The notes under the pieces are model-generated. The model did no database searches. It saw only the letters and a list, made by a program, of their open reading frames with translations, and was not told the origin of the DNA. Positions 1 to 9,248 of a stretch of DNA of 21,396 nt are shown here, one piece after another (position 1 is the stretch's first letter; each line of letters starts with the position of its first letter). The stretch lies in contig CAMLFK010000060.1 of assembly GCA_946479255.1 (NCBI GenBank), positions 1-21,396 of the forward strand, written 5' to 3'. Position numbers and translations under genes: made by a program. The DNA is from an uncultured Oxalobacteraceae bacterium. Lineage in GTDB: Bacteria > Pseudomonadota > Gammaproteobacteria > Burkholderiales > Burkholderiaceae.

Positions 1-38
1 AAATGGCAACATCGGAGTTGATGCGATCACGCTACGGT

Positions 39-245
39 TCACTTGGCAACTCCATGGAGCATCTCCCAATGCCGAGCGGCGCCGGCGGGCCCCCGATTCC
101 GCGAGGGCGTGCCGCCCCAGCGGAACGGGGTGGGATCGCGGTTCCATCCCCGCACGGTCGGCTCCAGCGCGGCGATGATGTGTTCCGGAGTTCGCGGCCG
201 GATCGTCCCCGCCCGTCCGCCAGGCGCAAGCTCTGCCGTGCTCAT
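39..245 (-). pseudogene. Probable IS630-family transposase C-terminal remnant
   Basis: The minus-strand reading frame contains WNRDPTPFRWGG, then an Arg/Gly-rich stretch leading to ARHWEM. This resembles the C-terminal end of IS630-type transposases, where a WNxxPxPFxWGG motif is followed about 12 residues later by an Arg-His pair. Only about 60 residues remain. The DDE catalytic core is absent, and the sequence immediately upstream of the fragment is the bluB leader, so it is not functional. No terminal inverted repeats or target-site duplication could be identified. The assignment rests on one short motif recognised by eye; a chance frame in GC-rich DNA is the alternative. Confidence 0.42.
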
Positions 246-250
246 ATAAT
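245..250 (+). promoter_or_regulatory. Candidate -10 box for bluB
   Basis: A perfect TATAAT lies 46 bases before the bluB start codon. The expected -35 position (about 222-227) reads AGGCGC, unlike TTGACA, and there is no extended -10 TG at the right spacing, so only half of a sigma-70 promoter is visible. No cobalamin riboswitch B12-box was found between here and the start. Confidence 0.35.
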
Positions 251-295
251 GTCGCCGCCTGTCGCAAGGGCGCTATTTGATATACCGAGAGACTT

Positions 296-943
296 ATGTT
301 GCCAGAAGCATTCAGTTCATCCGAGATCGAGGCCGTCTACCGGGTGATCGCCAAGCGGCGCGATGTGCGTCATTTTGTCCCCGGCGCCGTTGACGAGGCA
401 GTGCTCATGCGACTGCTGACGGCGGCGCACCAGGCCCCCAGCGTCGGGCTGATGCAGCCTTGGCGGTTCATCCGCATTCGACAAACCGCCCTGCGCGAAC
501 AGATTTGCAGTATCGTCGATGAAGAACGCCAAGCTACCGCGGAGGCACTGGGCGAGCGTGGCGATGCATTCATGCGTCTCAAGGTGGAAGGCATCCGCGA
601 GTGCGGCGAAGTCCTGGTGGCGGCGCTGATGGACCGGCGTGAGCGCCACGTGTTCGGGCGCCGCACGCTGCCGGAAATGGACTTGGCGTCGGTCGCGTGT
701 GCCATTCAGAATATGTGGCTCGCATCCCGGGCTGAAAACCTGGGTATGGGCTGGGTGTCCCTGTTCAATCCCGATAAGTTGTCGCAGTTGCTGGGCATCC
801 CGGACGGCGGCAAACCCGTGGCCATCATCTGCCTTGGCCACGTGGCCGAGTTCTATCCACAACCCATGCTCGAACTTGAAGGCTGGGCGCAGCGTGCCAG
901 CCTGGATGCGATGGTGTCAACCGATCGCTGGCGTCCAGACTAG
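296..943 (+). CDS. bluB: 5,6-dimethylbenzimidazole synthase (BluB)
   Basis: This is a 215-residue nitroreductase-fold protein. BluB enzymes use oxygen to fragment reduced FMN and form 5,6-dimethylbenzimidazole, the lower ligand of vitamin B12, in the cytoplasm. Visible family features are RRDVRHF near residue 22, which contacts flavin phosphate, APSVGLMQPWRF near residue 47, and MGWVSLFNP near residue 149, the conserved segment that separates BluB from ordinary nitroreductases. The length is normal for the family. The ATG is preceded by GAGAGA at 287-292. No other cobalamin gene is adjacent, and the gene converges on the pilus operon that ends at 1025, so the neighbourhood looks incidental. 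BluB is a confident call; whether the cell makes or only remodels cobamides cannot be told from here. Confidence 0.9.
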   Translation: MLPEAFSSSEIEAVYRVIAKRRDVRHFVPGAVDEAVLMRLLTAAHQAPSVGLMQPWRFIRIRQTALREQICSIVDEERQATAEALGERGDAFMRLKVEGIRECGEVLVAALMDRRERHVFGRRTLPEMDLASVACAIQNMWLASRAENLGMGWVSLFNPDKLSQLLGIPDGGKPVAIICLGHVAEFYPQPMLELEGWAQRASLDAMVSTDRWRPD

Positions 944-1024
944 CAGCAGGGTCGCGACGCAAGGGGCGCAGGCGGCTCCTGAAAACAGCATCGTCCCACA
1001 TCTCCGGCCAATACGCCCCGTTCA

Positions 1025-1576
1025 TTAGAAGAACAGCGCGGTGCGGGTGATCACGGCGCCGGTGTTGGTGTAAGGCGCGGTGGCACGCACGGCGCCGGTG
1101 GTGGCGATGCCGTCATCGAGCTTGGCGTCGATCTGCTGGGCGAATGAATCGGGCAGGTTGTCGAAGCGCAGGCCGTTGCCGAAGCGGCCGCCCACTGCGT
1201 CGTTATAGATATAGACCGCGCCACCCTGAGCACTGGTCATGAAGTCCGTGGTGCCATTGTAGGAACCGGTAATGAAGCCGCCCAGCGCAAGGTGCTGGGG
1301 CGCGGCCAGGTACTCGGTGATCTGGCCGTCGCCGTTGCCGTTGAAGGTGGTGCCGGGCACGTGGGTGGTGGCCTGGACGTCGTCGCCCGGCAGCGCGCGG
1401 AACTTGTCCTGGTAGGCGTTGACGGCCGCCGACAGGGAGTTCGATTGCTGGATGATGTTCTTGACCTTGGCGCTGTCGATCAGGCCCTGGCCTTTGAGCA
1501 CACCGCCCAGCAGCAGGCCAATGATCACCAAAACGATGGCGATTTCGACAAGGGTGAAGCCGAGCTGTCGTTGCAT
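1025..1576 (-). CDS. Type IV prepilin-like protein (pseudopilin), last gene of the 13-gene operon
   Basis: The 183-residue product starts MQRQLG and continues FTLVEIAIVLVIIGLLLGG, a class III prepilin signal: a short basic leader, Gly-Phe cleavage site, Glu at +5 and a hydrophobic N-terminal helix. The prepilin peptidase should cut after G6. A frame extends further upstream, but the ATG at 1576 gives the canonical leader, so it is preferred. Residues 79-87 (NGNGDGQIT) resemble an EF-hand or dockerin-type calcium loop. The globular part matches a type common in Burkholderiales but not MshA. It ends the operon, 31 bases after the 231-residue protein gene. It could be a minor pilin or the main subunit of a second filament. 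Confidence 0.88.
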   Translation of the reverse strand: MQRQLGFTLVEIAIVLVIIGLLLGGVLKGQGLIDSAKVKNIIQQSNSLSAAVNAYQDKFRALPGDDVQATTHVPGTTFNGNGDGQITEYLAAPQHLALGGFITGSYNGTTDFMTSAQGGAVYIYNDAVGGRFGNGLRFDNLPDSFAQQIDAKLDDGIATTGAVRATAPYTNTGAVITRTALFF

Positions 1577-1607
1577 GGAATGTCTTTCGTAAGAGTGCGC
1601 TTCAATT

Positions 1608-2303
1608 CTAGCGCATCGCTTGCGGCACCGGCGCCTCAAGCTGTTTCAGGCGCCGCTCAAGGAAGCGCAATTCGTTCGGATCGCGTACCTGGCCGCCGGC
1701 GATCATGGCGCCGATCAGCAGGCGCGCGCTGTCGGCATCGTTCATGTCTTCCAGGATGAACACCTCCATCTGCTGCGCCCAGGGCGGCAGCACGGCCGGC
1801 GAAGTGCGCTCGCGGATGGCTTGCGCGTAACGGCGCGCCAGCGCGGGGTCGTTCAGCTGGTGCCTTGCCACCAGCGCGGCGTGGGCCAGCCACGGCCAGC
1901 GCCGGTCAGGGTCAGCTTCGAACTGGCGGTGGACGAAGTCCAGCATGATGCGCTGGCGCGGCCGGTCGTGCACGGCCGCATAGACCTGGCTTGCGGCCAG
2001 CAGCGGATACTGGCCACGCGGGTCCAGTGCGACGATCCGTTCCAGCCAGGCCGTCAGATCCGCATAGTCGACCTGGCGCAGCGGCGTGCCGCCTTCGGCG
2101 CTCTGCACATACAGCATGAGCGCCTTGGCCAGTGCGACCGGTTCGCCCAGGCTGGCCGCGCGCAAGGTTCCGATATCCGGCGGAGCGTGCAGGCGCGGTT
2201 GCGGCGTAGTGCGCGGCACCTGCAGCCACAGTTGGGCGCCTAGCGCGGCCGCGAGCACCAGCCACACCGGGCGTGGCACATCGGCAAGCGGGCGGGCGCG
2301 CAT
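1608..2303 (-). CDS. Membrane-anchored helical-repeat protein of unknown function, linked to the ABC permease
   Basis: I do not recognise this 231-residue protein as a named family. It has a cytoplasmic Arg-containing N terminus, one transmembrane segment at about residues 14-28, a Pro-rich spacer and then a long helical domain that looks like degenerate TPR or other alpha-solenoid repeats (pairs of amphipathic helices rich in Ala, Leu and Arg, about residues 65-225). The start at 2303 overlaps the permease stop as TGATG, and AGGAAG lies just upstream, so the two genes are probably translationally coupled. A longer upstream frame would lie wholly inside the permease gene and is not credible. 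Topology suggests a periplasmic domain. A role as accessory subunit of the ABC transporter or as an assembly scaffold is inference from coupling alone. Confidence 0.75.
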   Translation of the reverse strand: MRARPLADVPRPVWLVLAAALGAQLWLQVPRTTPQPRLHAPPDIGTLRAASLGEPVALAKALMLYVQSAEGGTPLRQVDYADLTAWLERIVALDPRGQYPLLAASQVYAAVHDRPRQRIMLDFVHRQFEADPDRRWPWLAHAALVARHQLNDPALARRYAQAIRERTSPAVLPPWAQQMEVFILEDMNDADSARLLIGAMIAGGQVRDPNELRFLERRLKQLEAPVPQAMR

Positions 2304-3001
2304 CAGACGTTCTTCCTGTACAGGTCGAACAAGGCTGCCGCCCCGAGCAGCGCCACGTAGATGGCGCTCTGGCCCAGTACCGGAGCTAGCTGCGCCAGGC
2401 CGGCGTCGCCGTACACCAGCCATTCGGCTCGCGTAAAGCGGTCAAGGCGCGGCAGCAGCGCGGACACGACATCGATGGTGCCGATACGCGAGAGCAGATA
2501 GAAGGCCAGCGTGGCCGCCAGCGCAGCCAGTGTATTGCCGATGCCAAGTGCGCACAGCAGCGCGAATGCGGCCACGATCCACAGCTCGCACAGCAGTGAA
2601 ACGGTCCACACAAACGCCGGTAAGGCCGGCGCCACCAGCAGCGCCAGGGCGCCGAACAGCAGCGCGGGAATAGCGGCGGCCAGCGCGAAGCCTCCAAGCT
2701 TGCCGAACAGGTAGGCGGCGCGTGGCACCGGCAAGGCAAGCAGCATCTCCTGACCCTTGTCGGCCGCTTCCCGGGCCATGCTGGTGACCACCATGCCGGC
2801 CACCAGGAACACTGCGCAGATGCGCAAGAGTGCCGCGCTAAGGGCGGTCTGAACCTGCACGGTCTCGGTCAGCGTCAGCGCACCGATAAAGGCGGCAAGT
2901 CCCAGCGCCAGCGCGGTCAGGCCGGCCAGCACCCATGCGAGCCGGTTGCGTAGCGCTTCGAGCAGCACCTGGGTGGCGATGGCGGTAGTAACGTGCAGCA
3001 T
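2303..3001 (-). CDS. ABC-2-type transporter permease
   Basis: The 232-residue protein has about six hydrophobic segments, starting with an N-terminal helix (AWVLAGLTALALGLAAFIGA) after a short cytoplasmic lead. It then has the ABC-2-like pattern of a cytoplasmic loop (AREAADKGQEMLLALPVPRAAY, roughly 75-97) before a further set of membrane spans. The DKGxExLLALPxxRxxYxxGK segment is typical of ABC-2 export permeases. No ATPase gene is adjacent. The only ABC ATPase in the window is the first gene of the same operon, at 13551-14267, and is the obvious partner. The start lies 3 bases after the preceding pseudopilin stop. The substrate is unknown. PilI, the permease of the Myxococcus PilGHI transporter needed for type IV pili, is a functional parallel, not a proven orthologue. 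Confidence 0.85.
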   Translation of the reverse strand: MLHVTTAIATQVLLEALRNRLAWVLAGLTALALGLAAFIGALTLTETVQVQTALSAALLRICAVFLVAGMVVTSMAREAADKGQEMLLALPVPRAAYLFGKLGGFALAAAIPALLFGALALLVAPALPAFVWTVSLLCELWIVAAFALLCALGIGNTLAALAATLAFYLLSRIGTIDVVSALLPRLDRFTRAEWLVYGDAGLAQLAPVLGQSAIYVALLGAAALFDLYRKNV

Positions 3002-3004
3002 GGG

Positions 3005-3712
3005 CTAGTGTGGCAGCGTCCCGGCGCTGACCATGCGGTTGAACAGCACGTTGGGCGAGATCCACGCGACCAGGTCGTCGTACTCGCCACCCGGGGCGGC
3101 GGTATTGTCCGAGCGGGTGCGCGACACAAAGGCGATGCCGGCGGCATTGGCATTGGTGCGCTCGTCGATGTTGGTGGTGCTCTGGTCGGCGGTGCGGATA
3201 CCCAGGTCGCTCACGCCGCCGGCGCCGTTTTTGCCATGCGAGACGATCACCGCCGGGATATCGTTGATGGCGGTGGCAGCCACCAGGTTGCCACGCGGAT
3301 CGCGCGTGCCGATGGTGATGTCACGCCGTGTGTTCAGGTCGAACATGTTCTGGCTGTTGGCGAATGCCGGCGACACGCTGTAGCGGTACACATGGCCCCA
3401 TGCATCGAGCTTGGGTATTCCGAGCGTGGCCCACGGCAGCAGTCCCTGGCGCTTGCCATTGCGGCAGGTAGTGCCGCTGCGGTCTTCCAGGCCGTTGGTG
3501 GCGGAGATGGCCGGGCAGGGCAGGTAGCCGTTGCGCATGGCGAAGCCGAGCAACGCTTCGCGTCCGTCTTCCATCGCCTTTTGCGTGTCGCCGATCCGCC
3601 GGTTCTCCATCTGCATGGCCAGCGGCGTGAGCAGGCCGCCGACCATCAGGCCGACGATCACCAGCACCACCGCCATTTCGACCAGGCTGAAACCCTGCTG
3701 CATTGGCTTCAT
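3005..3712 (-). CDS. Type IV pseudopilin, long minor-pilin type
   Basis: The 235-residue product begins MKPMQQG, then FSLVEMAVVLVIVGLMVGGLL, a prepilin signal with cleavage after G7 and Glu at +5. The globular domain has the recurring motifs GYLPCPA, a second Cys in TTCRNG, and LLPWATLGIPKLDAWGH(x)YRYSV, seen in large pseudopilins of betaproteobacterial MSHA-like and type II secretion-like loci. The two cysteines could form a disulfide. The ATG at 3712 forms an ATGA overlap with the mshK-like stop; an alternative ATG at 3703 would leave a four-residue leader. Position after the I/J/K-like genes suggests a minor or tip subunit. Cargo and partner filament are unknown. Confidence 0.87.
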   Translation of the reverse strand: MKPMQQGFSLVEMAVVLVIVGLMVGGLLTPLAMQMENRRIGDTQKAMEDGREALLGFAMRNGYLPCPAISATNGLEDRSGTTCRNGKRQGLLPWATLGIPKLDAWGHVYRYSVSPAFANSQNMFDLNTRRDITIGTRDPRGNLVAATAINDIPAVIVSHGKNGAGGVSDLGIRTADQSTTNIDERTNANAAGIAFVSRTRSDNTAAPGGEYDDLVAWISPNVLFNRMVSAGTLPH

Positions 3713-4110
3713 GGCGTGTCCGCGTCGATGACGGTGCCGGCGTTCATGTCGACAGTCTGGCCGGGCTTGATCAGGACCTTCCGGCCAGACGGCAGCGTGA
3801 CGGTGACGCGCGGCGCCTGGCGCGGCCCGCTGAAGCTGTTCAGGCGTGCATCCTGGGCGTCCTGATTCAGCCATACCGTGGACCCGCCGCTGCTGCGCCG
3901 CACGAAGCCGTTGACCGTCACCGGCTCGGGCGGCGCAGGCGGCGGCGGTGGCGCCGCCCGAGCGGGCGCGGGTGCCGGCGGCAGGATGATGAGGCCGCGC
4001 CCCACGTCGAGCTGGTAACGCTCCTGTGGGGTGGTGAACAGGCGCCCGATGGTTTGCGCTTGCGCGGGCGTCGCGCAAGCCAGCGCGAGGATGAAGACGA
4101 TGCGTTTCAT
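3709..4110 (-). CDS. mshK: MshK-like periplasmic protein
   Basis: The product is 133 residues: a Sec signal peptide (MKRIVFILALACATPAQA, cleavage near residue 18), a conserved stretch (residues 20-45), a Pro-Ala linker (about 45-65) and a small domain with VTVNGFVRRSSGGSTVWLNQ followed by VTLPSGRKVLIKPGQTVD. The NGxVRRxxGxSxVWLN pattern is found in MshK and in small secretin-interacting domains of the PilP/GspB/GspC type. It probably sits in the periplasm between the inner-membrane alignment proteins and the secretin. It is joined by ATGA overlaps to the genes on both sides, directly after the PilO-like gene, as mshK follows mshJ in Vibrio. The symbol rests on context plus this motif. Confidence 0.7.
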   Translation of the reverse strand: MKRIVFILALACATPAQAQTIGRLFTTPQERYQLDVGRGLIILPPAPAPARAAPPPPPAPPEPVTVNGFVRRSSGGSTVWLNQDAQDARLNSFSGPRQAPRVTVTLPSGRKVLIKPGQTVDMNAGTVIDADTP

Positions 4111-4757
4111 GGCCAGCCTTTGTTAAGAGGTGCGGCGGCCGGCTGCGGGGCGCCGCCCAGGGTCAGCCAGACCAGCGTGCAGGCAGCCGTCAGGCGCGGC
4201 AGGCCGACCGCCTCAAGCGGCACGTCGTTGCGTTTGACCTGGCAATCCTGCACCGTGAAGCGGCCGGCATTGCGCAGGTCGCCAAGCACGTTGAACAAGT
4301 CCAGTTCGTGCACCATGCCCAGTTCAAGGCGCATGCGGCTGGCGCGCAGCTGGTAGTCGCCCAGGGCCAAAGGCGTTGGCGACACCACCGCCTGCTGCGG
4401 CTCGACCTCATAACTGGCGGAGATCAGCCGGCGGCCGGCCTGGCTTTGCTTGACGGCCTCGATCCACGCAAGGCGGTTTTCGTCGCCGATCATGCCCGTT
4501 GCCTGCAGCTGGGCGAAGCGTGGCGCGAACAGCGCCAGTTCCTGCTTTTCGATTTCGACGTTCTGGAAGCGCGCGGCGCTGACGGCGCGTACTTGCATGG
4601 CGTTGGCCAAGTCGGCTTCGGCGCGTGCGCGCAGCCAGCTTGAGACGACCAGCAGCAGGGCGGCCGCGGCCAGGCAGCCGAGCAGCAGCCCGGCGGGTTT
4701 CGACAGCAGCGGCAGTTCATCGCGCCAGGTGGGCGCCGCGGGTGCTTTGGGCTTCAT
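4107..4757 (-). CDS. mshJ: MshJ-like / PilO-type inner-membrane alignment protein
   Basis: This 216-residue bitopic protein has a short cytoplasmic N terminus, one transmembrane helix (about residues 22-42, GLLLGCLAAAALLLVVSSWL), an Ala/Arg/Glu-rich coiled-coil stretch (about 43-80) and a periplasmic domain with alternating beta strands and helices ending in a Pro-rich tail. This is the plan of PilO/GspM proteins, and MshJ is the MSHA member. It would pair with the upstream PilM/PilN-like protein and position the assembly platform. The ATG at 4757 makes an ATGA overlap with the upstream stop and has GGAAG in front of it; a GTG at 4766 in frame is a less likely start. Family assignment is by topology and context rather than strong motifs. 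Confidence 0.7.
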   Translation of the reverse strand: MKPKAPAAPTWRDELPLLSKPAGLLLGCLAAAALLLVVSSWLRARAEADLANAMQVRAVSAARFQNVEIEKQELALFAPRFAQLQATGMIGDENRLAWIEAVKQSQAGRRLISASYEVEPQQAVVSPTPLALGDYQLRASRMRLELGMVHELDLFNVLGDLRNAGRFTVQDCQVKRNDVPLEAVGLPRLTAACTLVWLTLGGAPQPAAAPLNKGWP

Positions 4758-6313
4758 CGCTTCCACGTCACTTTCAGCACGAATTTTGGTTTGGTCCCGC
4801 TGTCGTAACCGCCACTGCGGCCGGTCAGCGTGACGTTCTGGCGCACGTCGATAGGCGACTCGAGAATTTCCACCGTCACACCGGGATTGCGCGACATCTC
4901 AAAGGCAAACTGATTGACGCTGTCGACGATGGCCCGGTAGTCCGACTGGGCGACGTCGATTTCGCCTTCGATGCGCATGGTTTGTGCGGGCGGCGCGGCC
5001 AGGCCGAGCAAGGATGTGGTGATGGGCCTGGCCGCTTCATTGGTGCCGGCCAGCTTTTCAAGGTCGCCGCCGGGGTTTGCTGCCGGCTGGCGGTCCGCTT
5101 GCCAGTCGAGCGCGGTCAGGCGGATCGACGGCGCCACGTCGAGCGCGCGGCTGGCCAGCGCTGCCATTTGGTCGGGTGAGGGCGCCTGGGCGTTCAGCTG
5201 CGCATCCAGCTGAACGGCGGCTTTCATGTTGGCGCTCTTGACGCTGCTGGCCGGGAAGTTGGCCATCGCGGCGCGGTATTGTGCGTCGTCGCGCGCCGCG
5301 TCAAGCAGGAGCTGTGCCGTACTGGAGCGGGCGGCGACGATGGACCACGCGTCCGACAGCAGCCATAGCGCCGCCACGGTCACTACCATGGCGGTCAGTG
5401 CGTTCAGGCCGGTGCGGCCCTGCCAGATGCGGTAGAAACGGCGCGGCGACGGCAGCGCGTACTGGCTGGCCGGATCCCCCTTGGCGACCAGTTCAAGCAG
5501 CAGGCGCTCGGCGTTCGCCGGTACTTCTTCCAGCTTGAAGCGCTCGGCCGCGGTCTCCATATCGATGAAATGGAAAGAGGTTTCCGGTTCGTCTACACAT
5601 TGGGCTTCGAGCTGCGGCAGGCGGTCGATTGGCGCCAGCACCGCCACCTGCAGCATGCCGCCGCGTGCCAGCAGGCGGGTGCTGGTCAGGAACTGGTGCA
5701 TGCGCGCCGTCTCGGCGGCAGTCGCGGCGGCGATTTCCTCGCCGTGACTGAGCACCGTCAGCCGGCTGAACTTGAGGTAAGGTCCCTGAAAATAACTCTG
5801 GCGCAGGCCGCCCGCCTGTTCGGTGATCAGCAGCAGGTGGTCCTGGACCGCCGCCAGGCGCTGCACCAGCATGGTGGACAGCCAGGCCGCCGAATACACG
5901 CCGGCCAGCGGCGTCTCGCGCTGCTCGAATACATCCATCCAGGGCTGCAGCAGCGCGGCATTGGTCAGCGCCGAGAACAGGGCGTGGTCGTCGCGCCGGC
6001 CGTCCTCGTCGCGCTCCTGCAGGCCGGCGTGCACAAACGGTGTGTCGCGGTACATCTGCAGCAGCCGGCGTTCGACCATAGTGCGCCCGGCCCGACCGCG
6101 CACGTGCGGCAGCAGGTGCCGTTGAAAGTCTTCCTCGACCAGGTCGGCGATCACATAGCTTGGGGTTCCGGGATGCTGGTCCAGGAACTGGCCCAGCACA
6201 TCCAGGTCGGCCGGCGCCAAGCGCAGCACCGGACCGGGCGTGAAGACGCCGCGCTTCCAGTGGTAGGCGCAAAGCTGGTCGGCAGTGGCGTAGAAGAGTA
6301 GTTTAGGCAGCAC
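4754..6313 (-). CDS. mshI: MshI-like protein: degenerate PilM-type cytoplasmic domain fused to a PilN-type membrane and periplasmic domain
   Basis: The 519-residue product has a cytoplasmic part (about 1-300) with strand-helix patterns recalling actin-like PilM/GspL (YVIADLVEEDFQRHLLPH; GVYSAAWLSTML; LLLITEQAGGLRQSYF), one transmembrane helix at about 303-320 and a periplasmic domain (about 325-519) with a ferredoxin-like ending like PilN. I see no intact phosphate-binding loops of the actin fold, so nucleotide binding is doubtful. Such a fusion would do the work of separate PilM and PilN: link the motor ATPase to the PilO-like protein encoded next. The start is GTG with AAAGGA a few bases upstream. 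The gene follows the platform gene after a 9-base gap. GspL is the alternative label. Confidence 0.65.
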   Translation of the reverse strand: MLPKLLFYATADQLCAYHWKRGVFTPGPVLRLAPADLDVLGQFLDQHPGTPSYVIADLVEEDFQRHLLPHVRGRAGRTMVERRLLQMYRDTPFVHAGLQERDEDGRRDDHALFSALTNAALLQPWMDVFEQRETPLAGVYSAAWLSTMLVQRLAAVQDHLLLITEQAGGLRQSYFQGPYLKFSRLTVLSHGEEIAAATAAETARMHQFLTSTRLLARGGMLQVAVLAPIDRLPQLEAQCVDEPETSFHFIDMETAAERFKLEEVPANAERLLLELVAKGDPASQYALPSPRRFYRIWQGRTGLNALTAMVVTVAALWLLSDAWSIVAARSSTAQLLLDAARDDAQYRAAMANFPASSVKSANMKAAVQLDAQLNAQAPSPDQMAALASRALDVAPSIRLTALDWQADRQPAANPGGDLEKLAGTNEAARPITTSLLGLAAPPAQTMRIEGEIDVAQSDYRAIVDSVNQFAFEMSRNPGVTVEILESPIDVRQNVTLTGRSGGYDSGTKPKFVLKVTWKR

Positions 6314-6322
6314 GCCGGTCCT

Positions 6323-7527
6323 TTAGGTTCTTAACTGGCTCATGGTGTCGTAGATGGGACCGAGCACCGACAGCATGATCCAGCCCAGCAGCAGGCCGAG
6401 CGTGACCGTCATGGCCGGCTCGATCAGCGCTTGCACGCGCTCGATCAGCTCCTTGACTTCACGGTTGTAGAAGTAGCTGACGTTGCGCAGCGCGCCGTCG
6501 AGCGAACCGGTGGATTCGCCCACGCGCAGCATGCGCAGCACCAGCGGCGGGAAGATGCCGGTGTTCTGGAAGGCCTGGGTGACGCTCTGACCGTCCGAAA
6601 TCAGCTGGGCCGCGCGGCGCAGGCCGGCCGCCACCATGCGGTTGGCGACGATACCTTCGGACAGGCGGATGCATTCGAGAATGGTGATGCCGGAGCCGTA
6701 CATGAGCCCGAAAAAGGTGGCGAAGCGCGCCAGGATGATCTTGTGCAGCACCGGGCCAATCAGCGGCACGCGCAGCTTCCAGCCGTCGAACAGCAGGCGC
6801 GCGCCATCGCTGCGCTTGAGCCAGGCACGCACGCCGAAGAAGGCGGCTACCGGCGCGGCCAGGATCAGGTACCAGTATTCGATGAAGATGTTCGACACAA
6901 AAATCAGCGCACGCGTATGCAGCGGCAGTTCGCCGCCCATGTTCTTGATAAAGCTTGTCAGCTGGGGCACCAGCACGATCATTAAAAAGAAGGTCACTGC
7001 CAGCACCACCACCGCGACGATGATCGGGTAGGTGACGATCTTTTTGGTCTGCGCGGCCAGTTCGTCCTGCCACTTGAGGCTTTCGGACAGGTTGCGGAAT
7101 ACCTCGGCCAGCTTGCCGCTCGATTCGCCCGCCGTGATCAGGCTCACAAAGGTCTCGTTGAACACTTCGCCGTGATGGCGCAGCGCTTCCGACAGCGACT
7201 GGCCGCCCTCGATGCTTTCGATCAGGTCGGTGACGATCTCGCGCATGCGCGGATGGTCGAGTGAATCGCGCAGGTCGTTCAGGCCTTCCAGGATCGGCAC
7301 GCCGGCGCCGGTCAGCTGCTCCATGTGAAAGCAGAAGTTGATCAGGTCGATGCGGCGCACCACGCGTTTGCCGAAGGCGACTGCCTTGGGCGTCGACACG
7401 CGGTAGTCGATCAGGTCCAGTTCCATGCGGCGCAGGCGCAGTTCCAGGTCGGCGCTGTTGAGTGCATCCATGGCGCCCGGTACGAGGGCGCCGCCGGGGT
7501 CCATTGCGCGGTAGGCGTAGAGCGGCA

Positions 7528-7528
<1 letters not shown>
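6323..7528 (-). CDS. GspF/PilC/MshG-family assembly platform protein (second copy)
   Basis: The 401-residue protein has the complete GspF duplication: N-terminal cytoplasmic domain (about 60-165), transmembrane helix (about 168-190), second helix (about 218-238), second GspF domain and a C-terminal helix (about 370-392). It has the family signatures FxxxMEQLTGAGVPILEGL, GESSGKLAEVF, and RMLRVGESTGSLDGAL. It would be the inner-membrane platform turned by the ATPase encoded just upstream, to which it is coupled by a TGATG overlap. The other platform gene in the window (16132-17361) starts FFAYKGRNARGE and is the one paired with the MshE-like ATPase, so I leave this copy without a symbol. Nothing suggests it is broken. 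Confidence 0.93.
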
Positions 7529-9231
<1,703 letters not shown>

Positions 9232-9248
9232 GTACGGGCTCGCGACTC

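Noticed and set aside
1..295. Cobalamin riboswitch upstream of bluB
   Set aside because: No B12-box-like GCCACTG motif or convincing fold could be found, and much of the stretch looks like a transposase remnant.
950..1024. Terminator for the 13-gene operon between bluB and the pseudopilin
   Set aside because: No stable hairpin followed by a T run was visible on either strand; termination there remains unexplained.
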